From PWQG01 sp040882255 (GTDB lineage: Bacteria > Pseudomonadota > Gammaproteobacteria > Pseudomonadales > Pseudohongiellaceae): a DNA stretch of 64,000 nt. A program made the translations under genes and the position numbers. Under the pieces are notes generated by a model. That model saw only the letters and a program-made list of their open reading frames with translations, was not told where the DNA came from and made no database searches. The stretch spans positions 62,001-126,000 of the forward strand of contig JBBEBP010000008.1 in NCBI GenBank assembly GCA_040882255.1, in the 5' to 3' direction. How positions within the stretch are numbered: position 1 is the first letter of the stretch; each line of letters starts with the position of its first letter. Positions 8,754-16,968 of the stretch are shown here, piece after piece.

Positions 8754-9599
8754 GTGCAGGTGACCCGAATGGTCTCAGCGTCCAGCCGCCTCGTGGCGGC
8801 CTTGATGTGTACAGTGCTTGCGACCGTGCCCGCCAGCGCCATCATTATCCGTCATGATACCGGATATGATGAATATTTCGCCAGAGAAGCCGATTTTCCG
8901 GCGGTTTTCCATCTGACCGACGACAACGAGCGTCCTGCCTGTATCGCCACGCTGATCGATGCGTCCTGGGCGATCACCGCCGCGCACTGTCTCCGGGAAA
9001 CGCCGCTGCAGAATCACCTGGATGCCGGGCGCCCCTTTTCCGTGGAAGTGGCCGGGCAGGAAGTGGAGATCATTGACGCCGTGGTGCACGAGCACTATGC
9101 CCCGGATTCCATGCACGGCGGTTCGGACGTGGATCTGGCGCTGCTGCGCCTGGATCGCGCGCTGGGCTTCCCGCGGCCGGTGCCGCTGTATCGACAGGCG
9201 AAGGAGCAGGGGCGTGTCATGACATTTGTGGGCTGGGGTTTCCACGCTGTGGGCAGCGGCGGGCGGTTCATGAATGATGAGCGGTTCAGGAAGGCCCGCA
9301 ATACCGTCACTCGCGCCGGGGACCGCCTGCATTTCCGTTTTGACGATCCGGTGACGCCGGGCTCCGACGCGCTGCCTTTGGAGGGCTTGCCGGGTACCGG
9401 AGACAGTGGTGGCCCAGCCTTGTTGTTCCATGAGGAGCGCTGGCATCTGGCCGGGGTGGCGGTCGGCGAGCTGGCAAGGCAGGGAGAGGATGGCGCGGAT
9501 CTGCGGCAGGGGCTGTACGGCGCCGTGGTGCTGTATGAGCGCCTCTCGATTCATCAGCAATGGATCGATGCGGTGACCGGTGTGTCTGCCGGCCGGTGA
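8754..9599 (+). CDS. exported trypsin-like serine protease (family S1)
   Basis: The protein is about 281 residues. A signal peptide (SSRLVAALMCTVLATVPASA) is followed by a chymotrypsin-fold domain. The catalytic triad is visible: histidine in ASWAITAAHC, aspartate in DVDLALLRLD and serine in GTGDSGGPALLF. The residue preceding GDSGG is threonine (GTGDSGG) rather than the acidic trypsin S1 residue, so cleavage specificity cannot be read with confidence. Start is either the GTG at 8754 or the ATG at 8769; the former adds basic residues before the hydrophobic core. It probably acts in the periplasm or outside the cell. Neighbours give no functional hint. Confidence 0.88.
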   Translation: MQVTRMVSASSRLVAALMCTVLATVPASAIIIRHDTGYDEYFAREADFPAVFHLTDDNERPACIATLIDASWAITAAHCLRETPLQNHLDAGRPFSVEVAGQEVEIIDAVVHEHYAPDSMHGGSDVDLALLRLDRALGFPRPVPLYRQAKEQGRVMTFVGWGFHAVGSGGRFMNDERFRKARNTVTRAGDRLHFRFDDPVTPGSDALPLEGLPGTGDSGGPALLFHEERWHLAGVAVGELARQGEDGADLRQGLYGAVVLYERLSIHQQWIDAVTGVSAGR

Positions 9600-9680
9600 G
9601 GCGGCCGGGAAATTCTGTTACCATCGAATGCTCGGCACATCATCCGGATGTGCCGACCATTTCCATTCTGGAGACAGATC

Positions 9681-10160
9681 ATGAGCATTGAGCAAGGCGA
9701 TAAAATCCCGAGCGCGACATTCAAGGTGATGGGCAACGACGGGCCGGAAAACATCACCACGGATGAGGTGTTCAGCGGCAAGAAGGTCGTATTGTTCGCC
9801 GTGCCCGGCGCGTTCACTCCCGGCTGCACGGTCACGCACCTGCCCGGCTATGTGGTCCACGCGGACACGATCCGTGACAAGGGCGTCGACACGATCGCCT
9901 GCGTGGCGGTCAATGATGCCTTTGTGATGGATGCCTGGGGGAAATCCCAGAATGCCGGGAACATCCTCATGCTGTCCGATGGCAACGGTGAATTCACCAA
10001 AGCCGCCGGCCTGGATATGGACGCCAGTGGTTTTGGCATGGGTATGCGCAGCAAGCGTTACGCCATGATTGTCAACGATGGGGTGATCGAACACCTGGCC
10101 GTGGAGCCGGCCGGCGGAGTCGATGTCAGCGCCGCCGAGAAAATACTGGAAAAACTCTGA
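9681..10160 (+). CDS. peroxiredoxin, Prx5 type
   Basis: The 159-residue cytosolic peroxidase reduces hydrogen peroxide and alkyl hydroperoxides. The peroxidatic cysteine is Cys49 in PGAFTPGCTVTHLPGY, the Prx5-family motif with a TxTHLP tail. A second cysteine at about residue 74 (IACVAVND) lies where many Prx5 members have a cysteine, but a resolving role is inference. No glutaredoxin domain is fused. The start at 9681 is chosen because GGAGA lies about 7 bases upstream and the protein then begins with the family-typical MSIEQGDKIPSATF. Confidence 0.95.
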   Translation: MSIEQGDKIPSATFKVMGNDGPENITTDEVFSGKKVVLFAVPGAFTPGCTVTHLPGYVVHADTIRDKGVDTIACVAVNDAFVMDAWGKSQNAGNILMLSDGNGEFTKAAGLDMDASGFGMGMRSKRYAMIVNDGVIEHLAVEPAGGVDVSAAEKILEKL

Positions 10161-10188
10161 AGATCCAGCCATGTCCGGAGGGACAGTA

Positions 10189-10905
10189 ATGAAAACAGCC
10201 TATGTTGAGTATCATGACGGCGATACGGTGCTGGAAGGGTATGTGGCGTGGGATGAGTCGGCCTCCGGGCCGCGTCCGGCCGTTCTGGTGGCGCATGATT
10301 GGAGCGGGCGGCGTGAGTATGCCTGTTCGGGCGCCGAGAAAGCGGCCGAGCTGGGCTACGTGGGCTTCGCTCTGGATGTGTTCGGGAAAGGGGTTTTCGG
10401 AAAGAGTGGCGACGTGGAAGGCAACTCAGCGCTGATCCGTCCTTTTGTGGAGGATAGAGCGCTGCTGCGCCGCCGCATGCAGGCGGCGCTGTCCACCGTA
10501 AGGGACATGGACCGGGTGGATGCCGACAATGTGGCGGCCATGGGGTACTGCTTCGGTGGCATGGCGGCGCTGGAGCTGGCACGCGCGGGCGCGGACGTGA
10601 AGGGCGTGGCCAGTGTGCATGGCCTGCTGGGCCAGGGTGATATCCCCAATGCCCGGATAACGGCCAAGGTGCTCTGCCTGCATGGCCATGATGACCCGAT
10701 GGTGCCACCGGATCAGGTGCTCGCCTTTGAAGAGGAAATGAGCGAATCAGAGGTGGACTGGCAGGTGCATGTCTACGGCAATACGAAGCACGCTTTCACC
10801 AATCCCTCGGCCAACAACCCCGAGGCCGGTACGGTCTACAGCGAGCTGGCCAACAGCCGGGCCGAGACCGCCCTGGCGAGCTTTTTCAGAGAAGTATTCG
10901 CTTGA
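10189..10905 (+). CDS. dienelactone hydrolase family protein
   Basis: The 238-residue alpha/beta hydrolase has a cysteine nucleophile in GYCFGG, an aspartate in LCLHGHDDPMVPP and a histidine in GNTKHAFT, the Cys-Asp-His triad of the dienelactone hydrolase family. Such enzymes hydrolyse cyclic enol-lactones or other carboxyl esters. No aromatic ring-cleavage genes are nearby, so the substrate is open. The start at 10189 has GGAGG 7 bases upstream; upstream ATGs at 10171 and 10123 overlap that site or the peroxiredoxin gene. The peroxiredoxin stop is only 28 bases away, suggesting a shared transcript. Confidence 0.92.
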   Translation: MKTAYVEYHDGDTVLEGYVAWDESASGPRPAVLVAHDWSGRREYACSGAEKAAELGYVGFALDVFGKGVFGKSGDVEGNSALIRPFVEDRALLRRRMQAALSTVRDMDRVDADNVAAMGYCFGGMAALELARAGADVKGVASVHGLLGQGDIPNARITAKVLCLHGHDDPMVPPDQVLAFEEEMSESEVDWQVHVYGNTKHAFTNPSANNPEAGTVYSELANSRAETALASFFREVFA

Positions 10906-10938
10906 GAGGGGGGCTGCTCTGTTCCGTATGACGGGTGG

Positions 10939-11553
10939 TCAGCGGCTCTTCTGTATCGCCTGTCCGAAACCGTGCAGTATGGCGGCGGTGGCGCCCCAGA
11001 TGCGGTACTCCCCGTACTGCAGTTCCAGTATTTCCCGTTCCCGGTTGCGGAATATCATGCTTGATCGCCGGTAGTTGTCCGGGTTGAGCAGCAGGGAGGC
11101 GGGGGCGTGAAAGGTGCACTCCACCTCGACCGGACAGGGGCGGATTTGCGTATCAGGCGCCAGGATGCCCACAAATGGCGTGATACGGTATCCCGAAGGC
11201 ATGTAGACGGCTCCCAGCTCACCGATGACTTCAATCTGGTGGGCCTGCGCGCCGATTTCTTCCTCGGACTCCCTTAGTGCGGTGGCCTGTGGTGACTCGT
11301 CTTCCGGTTCTCTGCGTCCCCCTGGCAGGCTGACCTGACCTGCATGACTGCGCAGGTATTCCGGCCGCAGGGTCAGCAGAATGTGCGGTTCATCCACGCC
11401 GGGTGGTGAATGGAAGGGGATCAGCACAGAGGCTTCACGCACGCGGAGCAGGTCGGATGCCTGGATGTCGGGCCGCAGCGGATGCGTATCCTGCCTGCTG
11501 CCTGAGCGGAAGAAGGCGCGCACGTTGTTCAGCAGTTCATGGTCGTCTCCCAT
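10939..11553 (-). CDS. nudL: NUDIX hydrolase, CoA pyrophosphatase type
   Basis: The protein is about 204 residues. It contains the UPF0035/CoA-pyrophosphatase motif ILLTLRPEYLRSHAGQVSLP followed by GGRREPEDE and the NUDIX box core LRESEEEIGA, which coordinates the metal. It then has LGAVYMPSGYRITPFVGIL, the usual NudL continuation. NudL-type enzymes split CoA or oxidised CoA into 4'-phosphopantetheine and 3',5'-ADP. The start at 11553 removes a long low-complexity extension that would otherwise run into pqqC. It lies only 19 bases downstream of pqqC, so it is probably the last gene of the pqq transcript, an unusual companion. Confidence 0.9.
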   Translation of the reverse strand: MGDDHELLNNVRAFFRSGSRQDTHPLRPDIQASDLLRVREASVLIPFHSPPGVDEPHILLTLRPEYLRSHAGQVSLPGGRREPEDESPQATALRESEEEIGAQAHQIEVIGELGAVYMPSGYRITPFVGILAPDTQIRPCPVEVECTFHAPASLLLNPDNYRRSSMIFRNREREILELQYGEYRIWGATAAILHGFGQAIQKSR

Positions 11554-11572
11554 CGGCAGGCCCCCGGTATAT

Positions 11573-12295
11573 TCAGCCGCCGGGGCAGCTGTGAAAAGGC
11601 GGCTCGCCATGAACGTAGGCCATCTGCATGGCGTCGAGGATGGACCAGAGGATATCGAGCTTGAACTGCAGGATGCCGAGCGCGTATTCCTGCTGTTCAC
11701 GGCTGCGGAAATGATCCAGTGTCACGTGCAGGCCGTGCTCCACATCGCGCCGGGCCTCGCTCAATCGCTTGCGGAAGTAGCTATAGCCGTCCGCATCAAT
11801 CCACGGGTAGTGCTTCGGCCAGTTATCCAGCCGGTTCTGGTGGATCTCCGGGGCGAACAATTCGGTCAATGATGAGCAGGCGGCTTCCTGCCAGGTGGCC
11901 CGCCGGGCGAAGTTGACATAGGCATCACAGGCGAAGCGCACACCAGGCAATACATGCTTGCCGGATTCGACATCACTGCGCTCCAGGCCCACGGCTTCCG
12001 CCAATCGCAGCCACGCCTCGATACCTCCATCTTCTTCCGCGCGGCCGTCATGGTCCAGAATGCGTTGCACCCACTCGCGGCGCACTTCCCTGTCCGTACA
12101 GTTGGACAGTATGGCCGCATCCTTGATGGGGATGCTGGTCTGGTAGTAGAAGCGGTTGGCAACCCAGCCGCAGATCTGCTCGCGGGTGGCGTGGCCGGTA
12201 TTCATCATCACGTGATAGGGATGGTGAATATGGTACAGCCGACCTTTGTCCCGCAGGCGCTGTTCGAACTCGTCCCGGCTCCAGGCTTCGGTCAT
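11573..12295 (-). CDS. pqqC: pyrroloquinoline-quinone synthase PqqC
   Basis: PqqC is the cofactor-free oxidase that closes the ring and performs the final oxidations to give PQQ. The 240-residue product fits the family (about 250) and starts with the recognisable SRDEFEQRLRDKGRLYHIHH. It continues with the all-helical haem-oxygenase-like fold, including WVANRFYYQTSIPIKDAAIL and CSSLTELFAPEIH. Its start overlaps the pqqE stop by 4 bases (translational coupling). In most bacteria pqqC follows pqqB; here it is the last pqq gene. Confidence 0.97.
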   Translation of the reverse strand: MTEAWSRDEFEQRLRDKGRLYHIHHPYHVMMNTGHATREQICGWVANRFYYQTSIPIKDAAILSNCTDREVRREWVQRILDHDGRAEEDGGIEAWLRLAEAVGLERSDVESGKHVLPGVRFACDAYVNFARRATWQEAACSSLTELFAPEIHQNRLDNWPKHYPWIDADGYSYFRKRLSEARRDVEHGLHVTLDHFRSREQQEYALGILQFKLDILWSILDAMQMAYVHGEPPFHSCPGG

Positions 12296-13413
12296 GGTGT
12301 GTGCTCTTTTTCCAGTTTGCGGGCGTTGCCCGGGTTACGGAAGGTGAGGGGGCGGATCTCGTCTTCGGGCTGCTGCGCGGCCTGGATGGCCTCCTCGATC
12401 AGGTGGTGGTCCGGCGACAGGTTGCATACCGGGTCGGTCGCCCGTTCGTCGCCGGTCAACAGGTAGGCCTGGCAGCGGCAGCCGCCCAGGTCGATTTCCT
12501 TCTCGGGGCAGCTGGCGCAGGGTTCCTTCATCCACGCGGTGCCCCGGAAACGATTGAACAGATCCGAATGGTGCCAGATGTCATGCAGACTATCCTGCTT
12601 GACGTTGGGGATGGTCAGTCCCTCGATCACTTTGGCACTCTGACACGGCAGTACCTCGCCTTCCGGTGTGATCGTCAGGAAGGTGGTGCCCCAGCCGTTG
12701 CTGCAGCGTTTGGGGCGGTCGTCATAGTAGTCAGGCGCCACGAAAAACACTTTCATGCTTTCCCCGTGCCTGTCCCGGAAGCGGTTGGTGGCGGCCTCGC
12801 CTTCACGCAGTTGTTCCTGCGAGGGCAGGAGCTGGTCGCGGTTGTGCAATGCCCAGGCGTAGTATTGCGTGTTGGCCAGTTCCACGAACTCGGCGCCCAG
12901 TTCATGGGCCAGTTCCAGGAATGGTGTGACCTGGTGGATGTTATGGCGGTGCAGTACGAAGTTCAGTCCCAGCGGTATGCCCTGGGCGATGACCTCGCGG
13001 GTCATGGCCAGTTTGTGGGCAAAGCTGTCCGTGCCGCCGAAGTGCGCGTTGGTTTCTTCATCGGCGCCCTGGAAGCTGATCTGGATGTGATTCAGTCCGG
13101 CATCGCGGAACTGGCGGACTTTCTCCGCAGTCATGCCCAGCGCGGAGGTGATCAGGTTGGTGTAGAAGCCCAGTTTTCCGGCTTCCTGCATCAGTTCCAG
13201 CAGATCCGGTCGCACCAGCGGTTCGCCACCGGAGAAGCCGAGCTGCACCGCGCCCAGCTCGCGTGCCTGGCGCATGGCCGACAGCCACTGCTCGGTGGTC
13301 AGTTCCTGCTTGCGCGAGGCCGGCAGTTGCAGCGGGTTGGAGCAGTAGGGGCATTGTAGCGGGCAGGCATAGGTCAGCTCAGCCAGTAGCCACATGGGGA
13401 TGTTGTCGGTCAT
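12292..13413 (-). CDS. pqqE: PqqA peptide cyclase (radical SAM) PqqE
   Basis: PqqE links the Glu and Tyr side chains of PqqA in the first committed step of PQQ synthesis. The 373-residue protein carries the radical SAM cluster motif C17-x3-C21-x2-C24 (CPLQCPYCSN). C-terminal SPASM-domain cysteines for auxiliary iron-sulfur clusters follow: CSNGWG, LPCQSA, CASCPEKEIDLGGCRCQA and DPVCNLSP. All expected elements are present. It lies 30 bases after pqqD and overlaps pqqC by 4 bases. Confidence 0.98.
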   Translation of the reverse strand: MTDNIPMWLLAELTYACPLQCPYCSNPLQLPASRKQELTTEQWLSAMRQARELGAVQLGFSGGEPLVRPDLLELMQEAGKLGFYTNLITSALGMTAEKVRQFRDAGLNHIQISFQGADEETNAHFGGTDSFAHKLAMTREVIAQGIPLGLNFVLHRHNIHQVTPFLELAHELGAEFVELANTQYYAWALHNRDQLLPSQEQLREGEAATNRFRDRHGESMKVFFVAPDYYDDRPKRCSNGWGTTFLTITPEGEVLPCQSAKVIEGLTIPNVKQDSLHDIWHHSDLFNRFRGTAWMKEPCASCPEKEIDLGGCRCQAYLLTGDERATDPVCNLSPDHHLIEEAIQAAQQPEDEIRPLTFRNPGNARKLEKEHTP

Positions 13414-13443
13414 GCTCAGCCTCCGCTTCGTCTCATGCGTTCA

Positions 13444-13719
13444 TCAGTCAGGCGGGGACCGCCTGATCCACTCCTGATGCTGCGCGTCCCGCAGGAATTC
13501 CCGGACATCGTCCGGCAGTGTATCGGCTTCCGGGTAGACCTGTTGCAGTTCGGCAATCAGGTCGGCTACCGTGCGCTCAGTCTGGCACCGGCTCAGGATT
13601 TCGTGGGCGGTGTCGCTGAGCTTCACCAGGCCTTCCGGGTACAGCAGGACATGGCATTGCTGCGCCGGTTCCCATTGTAGCCGGTATCGGGGATTGAGCT
13701 GGATCCGGTCTTCATTCAT
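13444..13719 (-). CDS. pqqD: PQQ biosynthesis peptide chaperone PqqD
   Basis: PqqD is the small winged-helix RiPP recognition element that binds PqqA and presents it to PqqE. The 91-residue sequence has the typical start LNPRYRLQWEPAQQCHVLLYP followed by EGLVKLSDTAHEILSRC and a C-terminal VREFLRDAQHQEWI helix. It overlaps the pqqB stop by 4 bases and is directly followed by its functional partner pqqE, so the two are likely cotranslated in matched amounts. Confidence 0.97.
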   Translation of the reverse strand: MNEDRIQLNPRYRLQWEPAQQCHVLLYPEGLVKLSDTAHEILSRCQTERTVADLIAELQQVYPEADTLPDDVREFLRDAQHQEWIRRSPPD

Positions 13720-14630
13720 AGCTCGATGTCCATGCCGTCCCGGGAAACCTCGATCCCTTCCTCGACCAGTTGGCGGCGCTGCTCGGACTCCTCATCCAGG
13801 ATCGGGTTGGTGTTGTTGATGTGAATCAGGATCTTGCGTGGCCGCTCCATCGGGCGCAATACTTCGATCATGCCGTTCTCGCCGGACTGGGGCAGGTGGC
13901 CCATATCGGCGGCTTTCTTGTCACCCAGACCGACACTGGCCATTTCATCTTCCTGCCAGAATGTGCCATCCACCAACAGGCAGTCGGCACCGCTCATCAG
14001 ATCGCGGGTCCGGTCGGTCAGGTTGCCGAGGCCCGGCGCATAGAACAGGGTCTTGCCGCTGCGGGTGTCGGTGATCAGTACGCCGATGTTGTCACCGGTG
14101 TGTGGATCATGGCGGTGCGGTGAATAGGGTGGTGCCTTGCCGTCCACCGGGATGGCCCGGAATTGCAGGCCATCGATGCCACGGATGGTGAAGTCGCTGC
14201 CGTCCAGGGGGATCGGGTTGTAGTTCAGTCCGCCATTCCAGTGCGTCAGCATGGGGAACAGCGGAAAGCCGGTACTCAGGTCCTCATGCACCATGTCACT
14301 GCAGTAGACTTCATGCGGGCAGCCTTCCCGCAGCATCAGCAGACCGGTGGTGTGGTCAATCTGCGAGTCCATCAGCAGGACGGCCCGGATGGCCGAGTCG
14401 CGATCGCTGCGGGCCGGCTGCAGGGCGGGGAACTGCGCAATCTGGGTGAGTATGTCGGGCGAGGCGTTGAAAAGAACCCAGTTCTCGCCGTCGCCGGATA
14501 CGGCGATGGAAGACTGCGTGCGCCGGGTGGCCTTGATGGTACCTTCCCGCACCCCTCGGCAATTGCGGCAATTACAATTCCACTGTGGAAATCCGCCACC
14601 GGCGGCGGCTCCCATGACGTGCACAAACAT
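13716..14630 (-). CDS. pqqB: PQQ biosynthesis protein PqqB
   Basis: PqqB is a metallo-beta-lactamase-fold hydroxylase acting on the di-amino-acid intermediate. The 304-residue protein has the conserved N-terminus MGAAAGGGFPQWNCNCRNC with its cysteine-rich metal site. It also has SQIDHTTGLLMLREG in place of the usual lactamase HxHxDH, DGKAPPYSPHRHDPHTGDNI, and a C-terminal ILIHINNTNPILDE. The start at 14630 has AGGAG 5 bases upstream; the longer form from 14648 is less likely. It follows pqqA after a 181-base gap containing two hairpins. Confidence 0.97.
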   Translation of the reverse strand: MFVHVMGAAAGGGFPQWNCNCRNCRGVREGTIKATRRTQSSIAVSGDGENWVLFNASPDILTQIAQFPALQPARSDRDSAIRAVLLMDSQIDHTTGLLMLREGCPHEVYCSDMVHEDLSTGFPLFPMLTHWNGGLNYNPIPLDGSDFTIRGIDGLQFRAIPVDGKAPPYSPHRHDPHTGDNIGVLITDTRSGKTLFYAPGLGNLTDRTRDLMSGADCLLVDGTFWQEDEMASVGLGDKKAADMGHLPQSGENGMIEVLRPMERPRKILIHINNTNPILDEESEQRRQLVEEGIEVSRDGMDIEL

Positions 14631-14731
14631 GATGGCTCCTCGGCACAAATGACTGGACAGACGGCAGCATCGCGGTCTTGTTGTCAGTCTGGTTGTTTCT
14701 GGTCGTTCCGGCGGGACGTGTCGCGAGGTTC

Positions 14732-14792
14732 CCGGTCATGACTGGATGACCGGTAGGCACCGACAGGCGGGACAGACTGTTGCTGCCCCGCC
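14732..14792 (-). promoter_or_regulatory. two hairpins between pqqA and pqqB (possible attenuator/processing site)
   Basis: Reading the minus strand from pqqA, a GGCGGG/CCCGCC stem (14766-14771 with 14787-14792) is followed by an 8-bp perfect stem CCGGTCAT/ATGACCGG with a 6-base loop (14732-14753). Neither has a downstream T-run, so full termination is unlikely. Strong pqqA expression with reduced downstream expression is known in pqq operons, and these structures could protect the pqqA transcript end. Confidence 0.5.
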
Positions 14793-14811
14793 ATGTCAGC
14801 TGGCGTATCCG

Positions 14812-14883
14812 TTATACGCTTTTGAAATACATAGTGATTTCAAAACCCAGACGGATATCCTGGTAAGACGGCTTGGTCCACAT
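14812..14883 (-). CDS. pqqA: PQQ precursor peptide PqqA
   Basis: This is a 23-residue ribosomal peptide, MWTKPSYQDIRLGFEITMYF followed by KSV, the direct precursor of PQQ. It matches canonical PqqA in the MWTKP start and in the strictly required Glu15 and Tyr19 of the E-x3-Y motif (EITMY), whose side chains become the cofactor. The ribosome-binding site GGAGGTGAT at 14888-14896 is close to ideal, as expected for a highly translated precursor. It heads the pqqA-B-D-E-C block. A basic residue follows at position 21, as in other PqqA tails. Confidence 0.97.
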   Translation of the reverse strand: MWTKPSYQDIRLGFEITMYFKSV

Positions 14884-14961
14884 GGCTATCACCTCCCGTT
14901 ACATTGCATTATCAGGTTTCAAGGTTTGTATACCGCGCCCTGTGGCACCGGCAACATTTCG

Positions 14962-14989
14962 ACATTAGCACAGCGTCGTCCAAAAGCAA
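14962..14989 (-). promoter_or_regulatory. predicted sigma-70 promoter of pqqA
   Basis: On the minus strand TTGCTT (14984-14989) and TAATGT (14962-14967) are separated by 16 bases, placing a start about 70 bases upstream of pqqA. It lies in the 129-base gap after the S9 peptidase gene, so pqqA probably has its own promoter in addition to any readthrough. Confidence 0.45.
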
Positions 14990-15012
14990 ACTCGGTTCAT
15001 CGCAAAATGCGG

Positions 15013-16968
15013 CTACCAGAGCACGTGCTGGTAGAAGGCCAGCTCGCTCTCCAGTGCGTGGATCTGGTTGGCGGGCTGGCGGAAGCCGTGGCCTTCGCCC
15101 TGGAAGACGATGTAGTCACTTTGCGGGTTGCGTGCCTTCAGCCGTTCGAAAATCGCCTCGGCCTGGTTCGGTGGCACGACCTTGTCCTCCGAGCCCTGCA
15201 GCAACAACACCGGGGCGTTGATGCGGTCGATGTGGTGGATCGGGGAGCGCTCCCGGTATATCGCTTCGGCTTCGGGCCAGGGGCCGATCAGCTGATCCAG
15301 ATAGCGGGATTCGAACTTGTGGGTGTCGGCGGCCAGCAGGCTCAGGTCGCTGACACCGTAGTGGCTGGTACCGGCGCTGAACAGGTCGCTGTGCACCAGC
15401 GCCGCCAGCACGGCATAACCGCCGGCGCTGCCGCCGCGGATGACAATACGCTCCGGATCCACGGCGCCGCGTTCGATGAGGGCCTGCACGCCATTGATGA
15501 TGTCCTCTACATCGACCACGCCCCATTGCCCGTAGAGCGCGTGACGGAAGCGCCGCCCGAAGCCGGTACTGCCCCGGTGGTTGACGTCGAAGTAGGCAAA
15601 GCCGCGGCTGGTCCAGTACTGGATGGCCGGGTTGTAGCCGGTGCGGGCACAGCCAGTGGGGCCGCCATGCACGGCCACGATCAGCGGCGGGCGTTCGCCC
15701 TCGGGCGCCCGGCAGGCAGGGTTGCGTGGTGTGTAGAAGACGCCATGGGCCTGCTCTCCGTCGCCGGTGGCATAGTGGATGGGCTCGCCCGTGGACACCT
15801 GTTCGGCTGGCAATCGGGCATCGCTATGGCAGCGTTTCAGTACCCGTGGTCCGGCGCTTTCGTCGTCCGGGTCCAGGGACAGGATGGCGGGCGTGTCCTG
15901 CCGTCCGGCGACAATCGCCACGGCGCGGCCGTCGCGCCACAGGACCGGTTCAATCTGTCCCTGCTGCGCAAGCAGGGTGTGACGTTGGCCGGTCTTCGAG
16001 TCGGCCACTACCAGGTCACTGAGTCCCTGACGGATCACGGTCAACAGCAGGCGGTGCTCATCGATTACGGCCATTTGCCGGTTGCCACCCTGCCAGGGCG
16101 GGCTGCAGCACTCTGCTTCCAGCGCCACCGCCTGCTTTGCTTCGGGCGCCTCTCCTTGCAGGTCGGTGGCACTGACCCGCCAGGGTGTCCACCAGTTGTC
16201 ACGGTCCGACATCACGTACAGGTCGCCATTGGGGCCGAACAACGGTTGCACCAGCGCGCTGTTCTCCTGGCCCTGCAGCGTGCGGAAACGCCGGGGGCGG
16301 CCCTGCGGGTCCAGATCGGCGATATGCAGGGTGGTGTGGTCCCAAGGCATGCCGGGATGGTTCCAGCTCAGGAACACCAGTGTGCCGCCATCCGGTGACA
16401 GGCGGGGCGCGGTGACGAAATCGCTGCCGTCGAACAGGATCTCGCCTTCTCCGGCTTGCGTCAGGTCGATGCTGACCAGTGTATTGCGTACGTCTTCGGG
16501 CCTGCGATGGTCTTCGCGCACGGCGATCAGGCGGTGCCGGCCGTGGTCCAGCAGTGGCTGCTCATAGCGCAGGGCCGCCAGCGGCCCGGTGGCTGGCGTC
16601 AGTGGCTCCGGTGTGCCGGTGTGGCCACTGGCCGGGTCGAAGGTCTGGCGGTACAGTCGCTGGTCGCTGAAGTGTACGTAATATACCGTATCGTCGCCGG
16701 CCGCATAGGGCAGGCCGCCGTACTCGTGCACCCGTGAACGCAGATTGAAGCCGGGCGGGGAGACGCGATGGGACTGGTTGTCCGCGTCCAGGTACATCAG
16801 GGCCTGTGCGTTGCCCTCCTCCGGTTGACTGAGGAGGAACCAGAATCCCTTGCGCGGGCCAGGGCGCAGGTAGCTGATGGCTTCGCTGCGGCTGAATACC
16901 CGGGCGGCATCGACGGTCGGGGTCCAGTGGTCATGGGGGAGCGTGGCGGGTGCGGCGCTGTCGCTCAT
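15013..16968 (-). CDS. S9 family (prolyl oligopeptidase-like) peptidase
   Basis: The 651-residue protein has an N-terminal beta-propeller (about residues 40-390) and a C-terminal alpha/beta hydrolase. The triad is visible: serine in RGGSAGGYAVL, aspartate in LLLQGSEDKVVPP and histidine in FQGEGHGF. No signal peptide or membrane segment is apparent, so it should be cytosolic. Enzymes of this dipeptidyl-/acylaminoacyl-peptidase group degrade short peptides. It lies directly upstream of pqqA on the same strand, and S9 peptidases are found beside pqq genes in some pseudomonads. A role in releasing the cross-linked Glu-Tyr unit from PqqA is therefore a reasonable but untested inference. Its start overlaps the MFS gene stop by 4 bases. 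Confidence 0.93.
   Translation of the reverse strand: MSDSAAPATLPHDHWTPTVDAARVFSRSEAISYLRPGPRKGFWFLLSQPEEGNAQALMYLDADNQSHRVSPPGFNLRSRVHEYGGLPYAAGDDTVYYVHFSDQRLYRQTFDPASGHTGTPEPLTPATGPLAALRYEQPLLDHGRHRLIAVREDHRRPEDVRNTLVSIDLTQAGEGEILFDGSDFVTAPRLSPDGGTLVFLSWNHPGMPWDHTTLHIADLDPQGRPRRFRTLQGQENSALVQPLFGPNGDLYVMSDRDNWWTPWRVSATDLQGEAPEAKQAVALEAECCSPPWQGGNRQMAVIDEHRLLLTVIRQGLSDLVVADSKTGQRHTLLAQQGQIEPVLWRDGRAVAIVAGRQDTPAILSLDPDDESAGPRVLKRCHSDARLPAEQVSTGEPIHYATGDGEQAHGVFYTPRNPACRAPEGERPPLIVAVHGGPTGCARTGYNPAIQYWTSRGFAYFDVNHRGSTGFGRRFRHALYGQWGVVDVEDIINGVQALIERGAVDPERIVIRGGSAGGYAVLAALVHSDLFSAGTSHYGVSDLSLLAADTHKFESRYLDQLIGPWPEAEAIYRERSPIHHIDRINAPVLLLQGSEDKVVPPNQAEAIFERLKARNPQSDYIVFQGEGHGFRQPANQIHALESELAFYQHVLW

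Noticed and set aside
14746..16398. 550-codon plus-strand open frame across pqqA and the S9 peptidase
   Set aside because: It is antisense to a complete S9 peptidase with an intact triad and to pqqA. The translation shows no family motifs and reflects high-GC codon shadowing.
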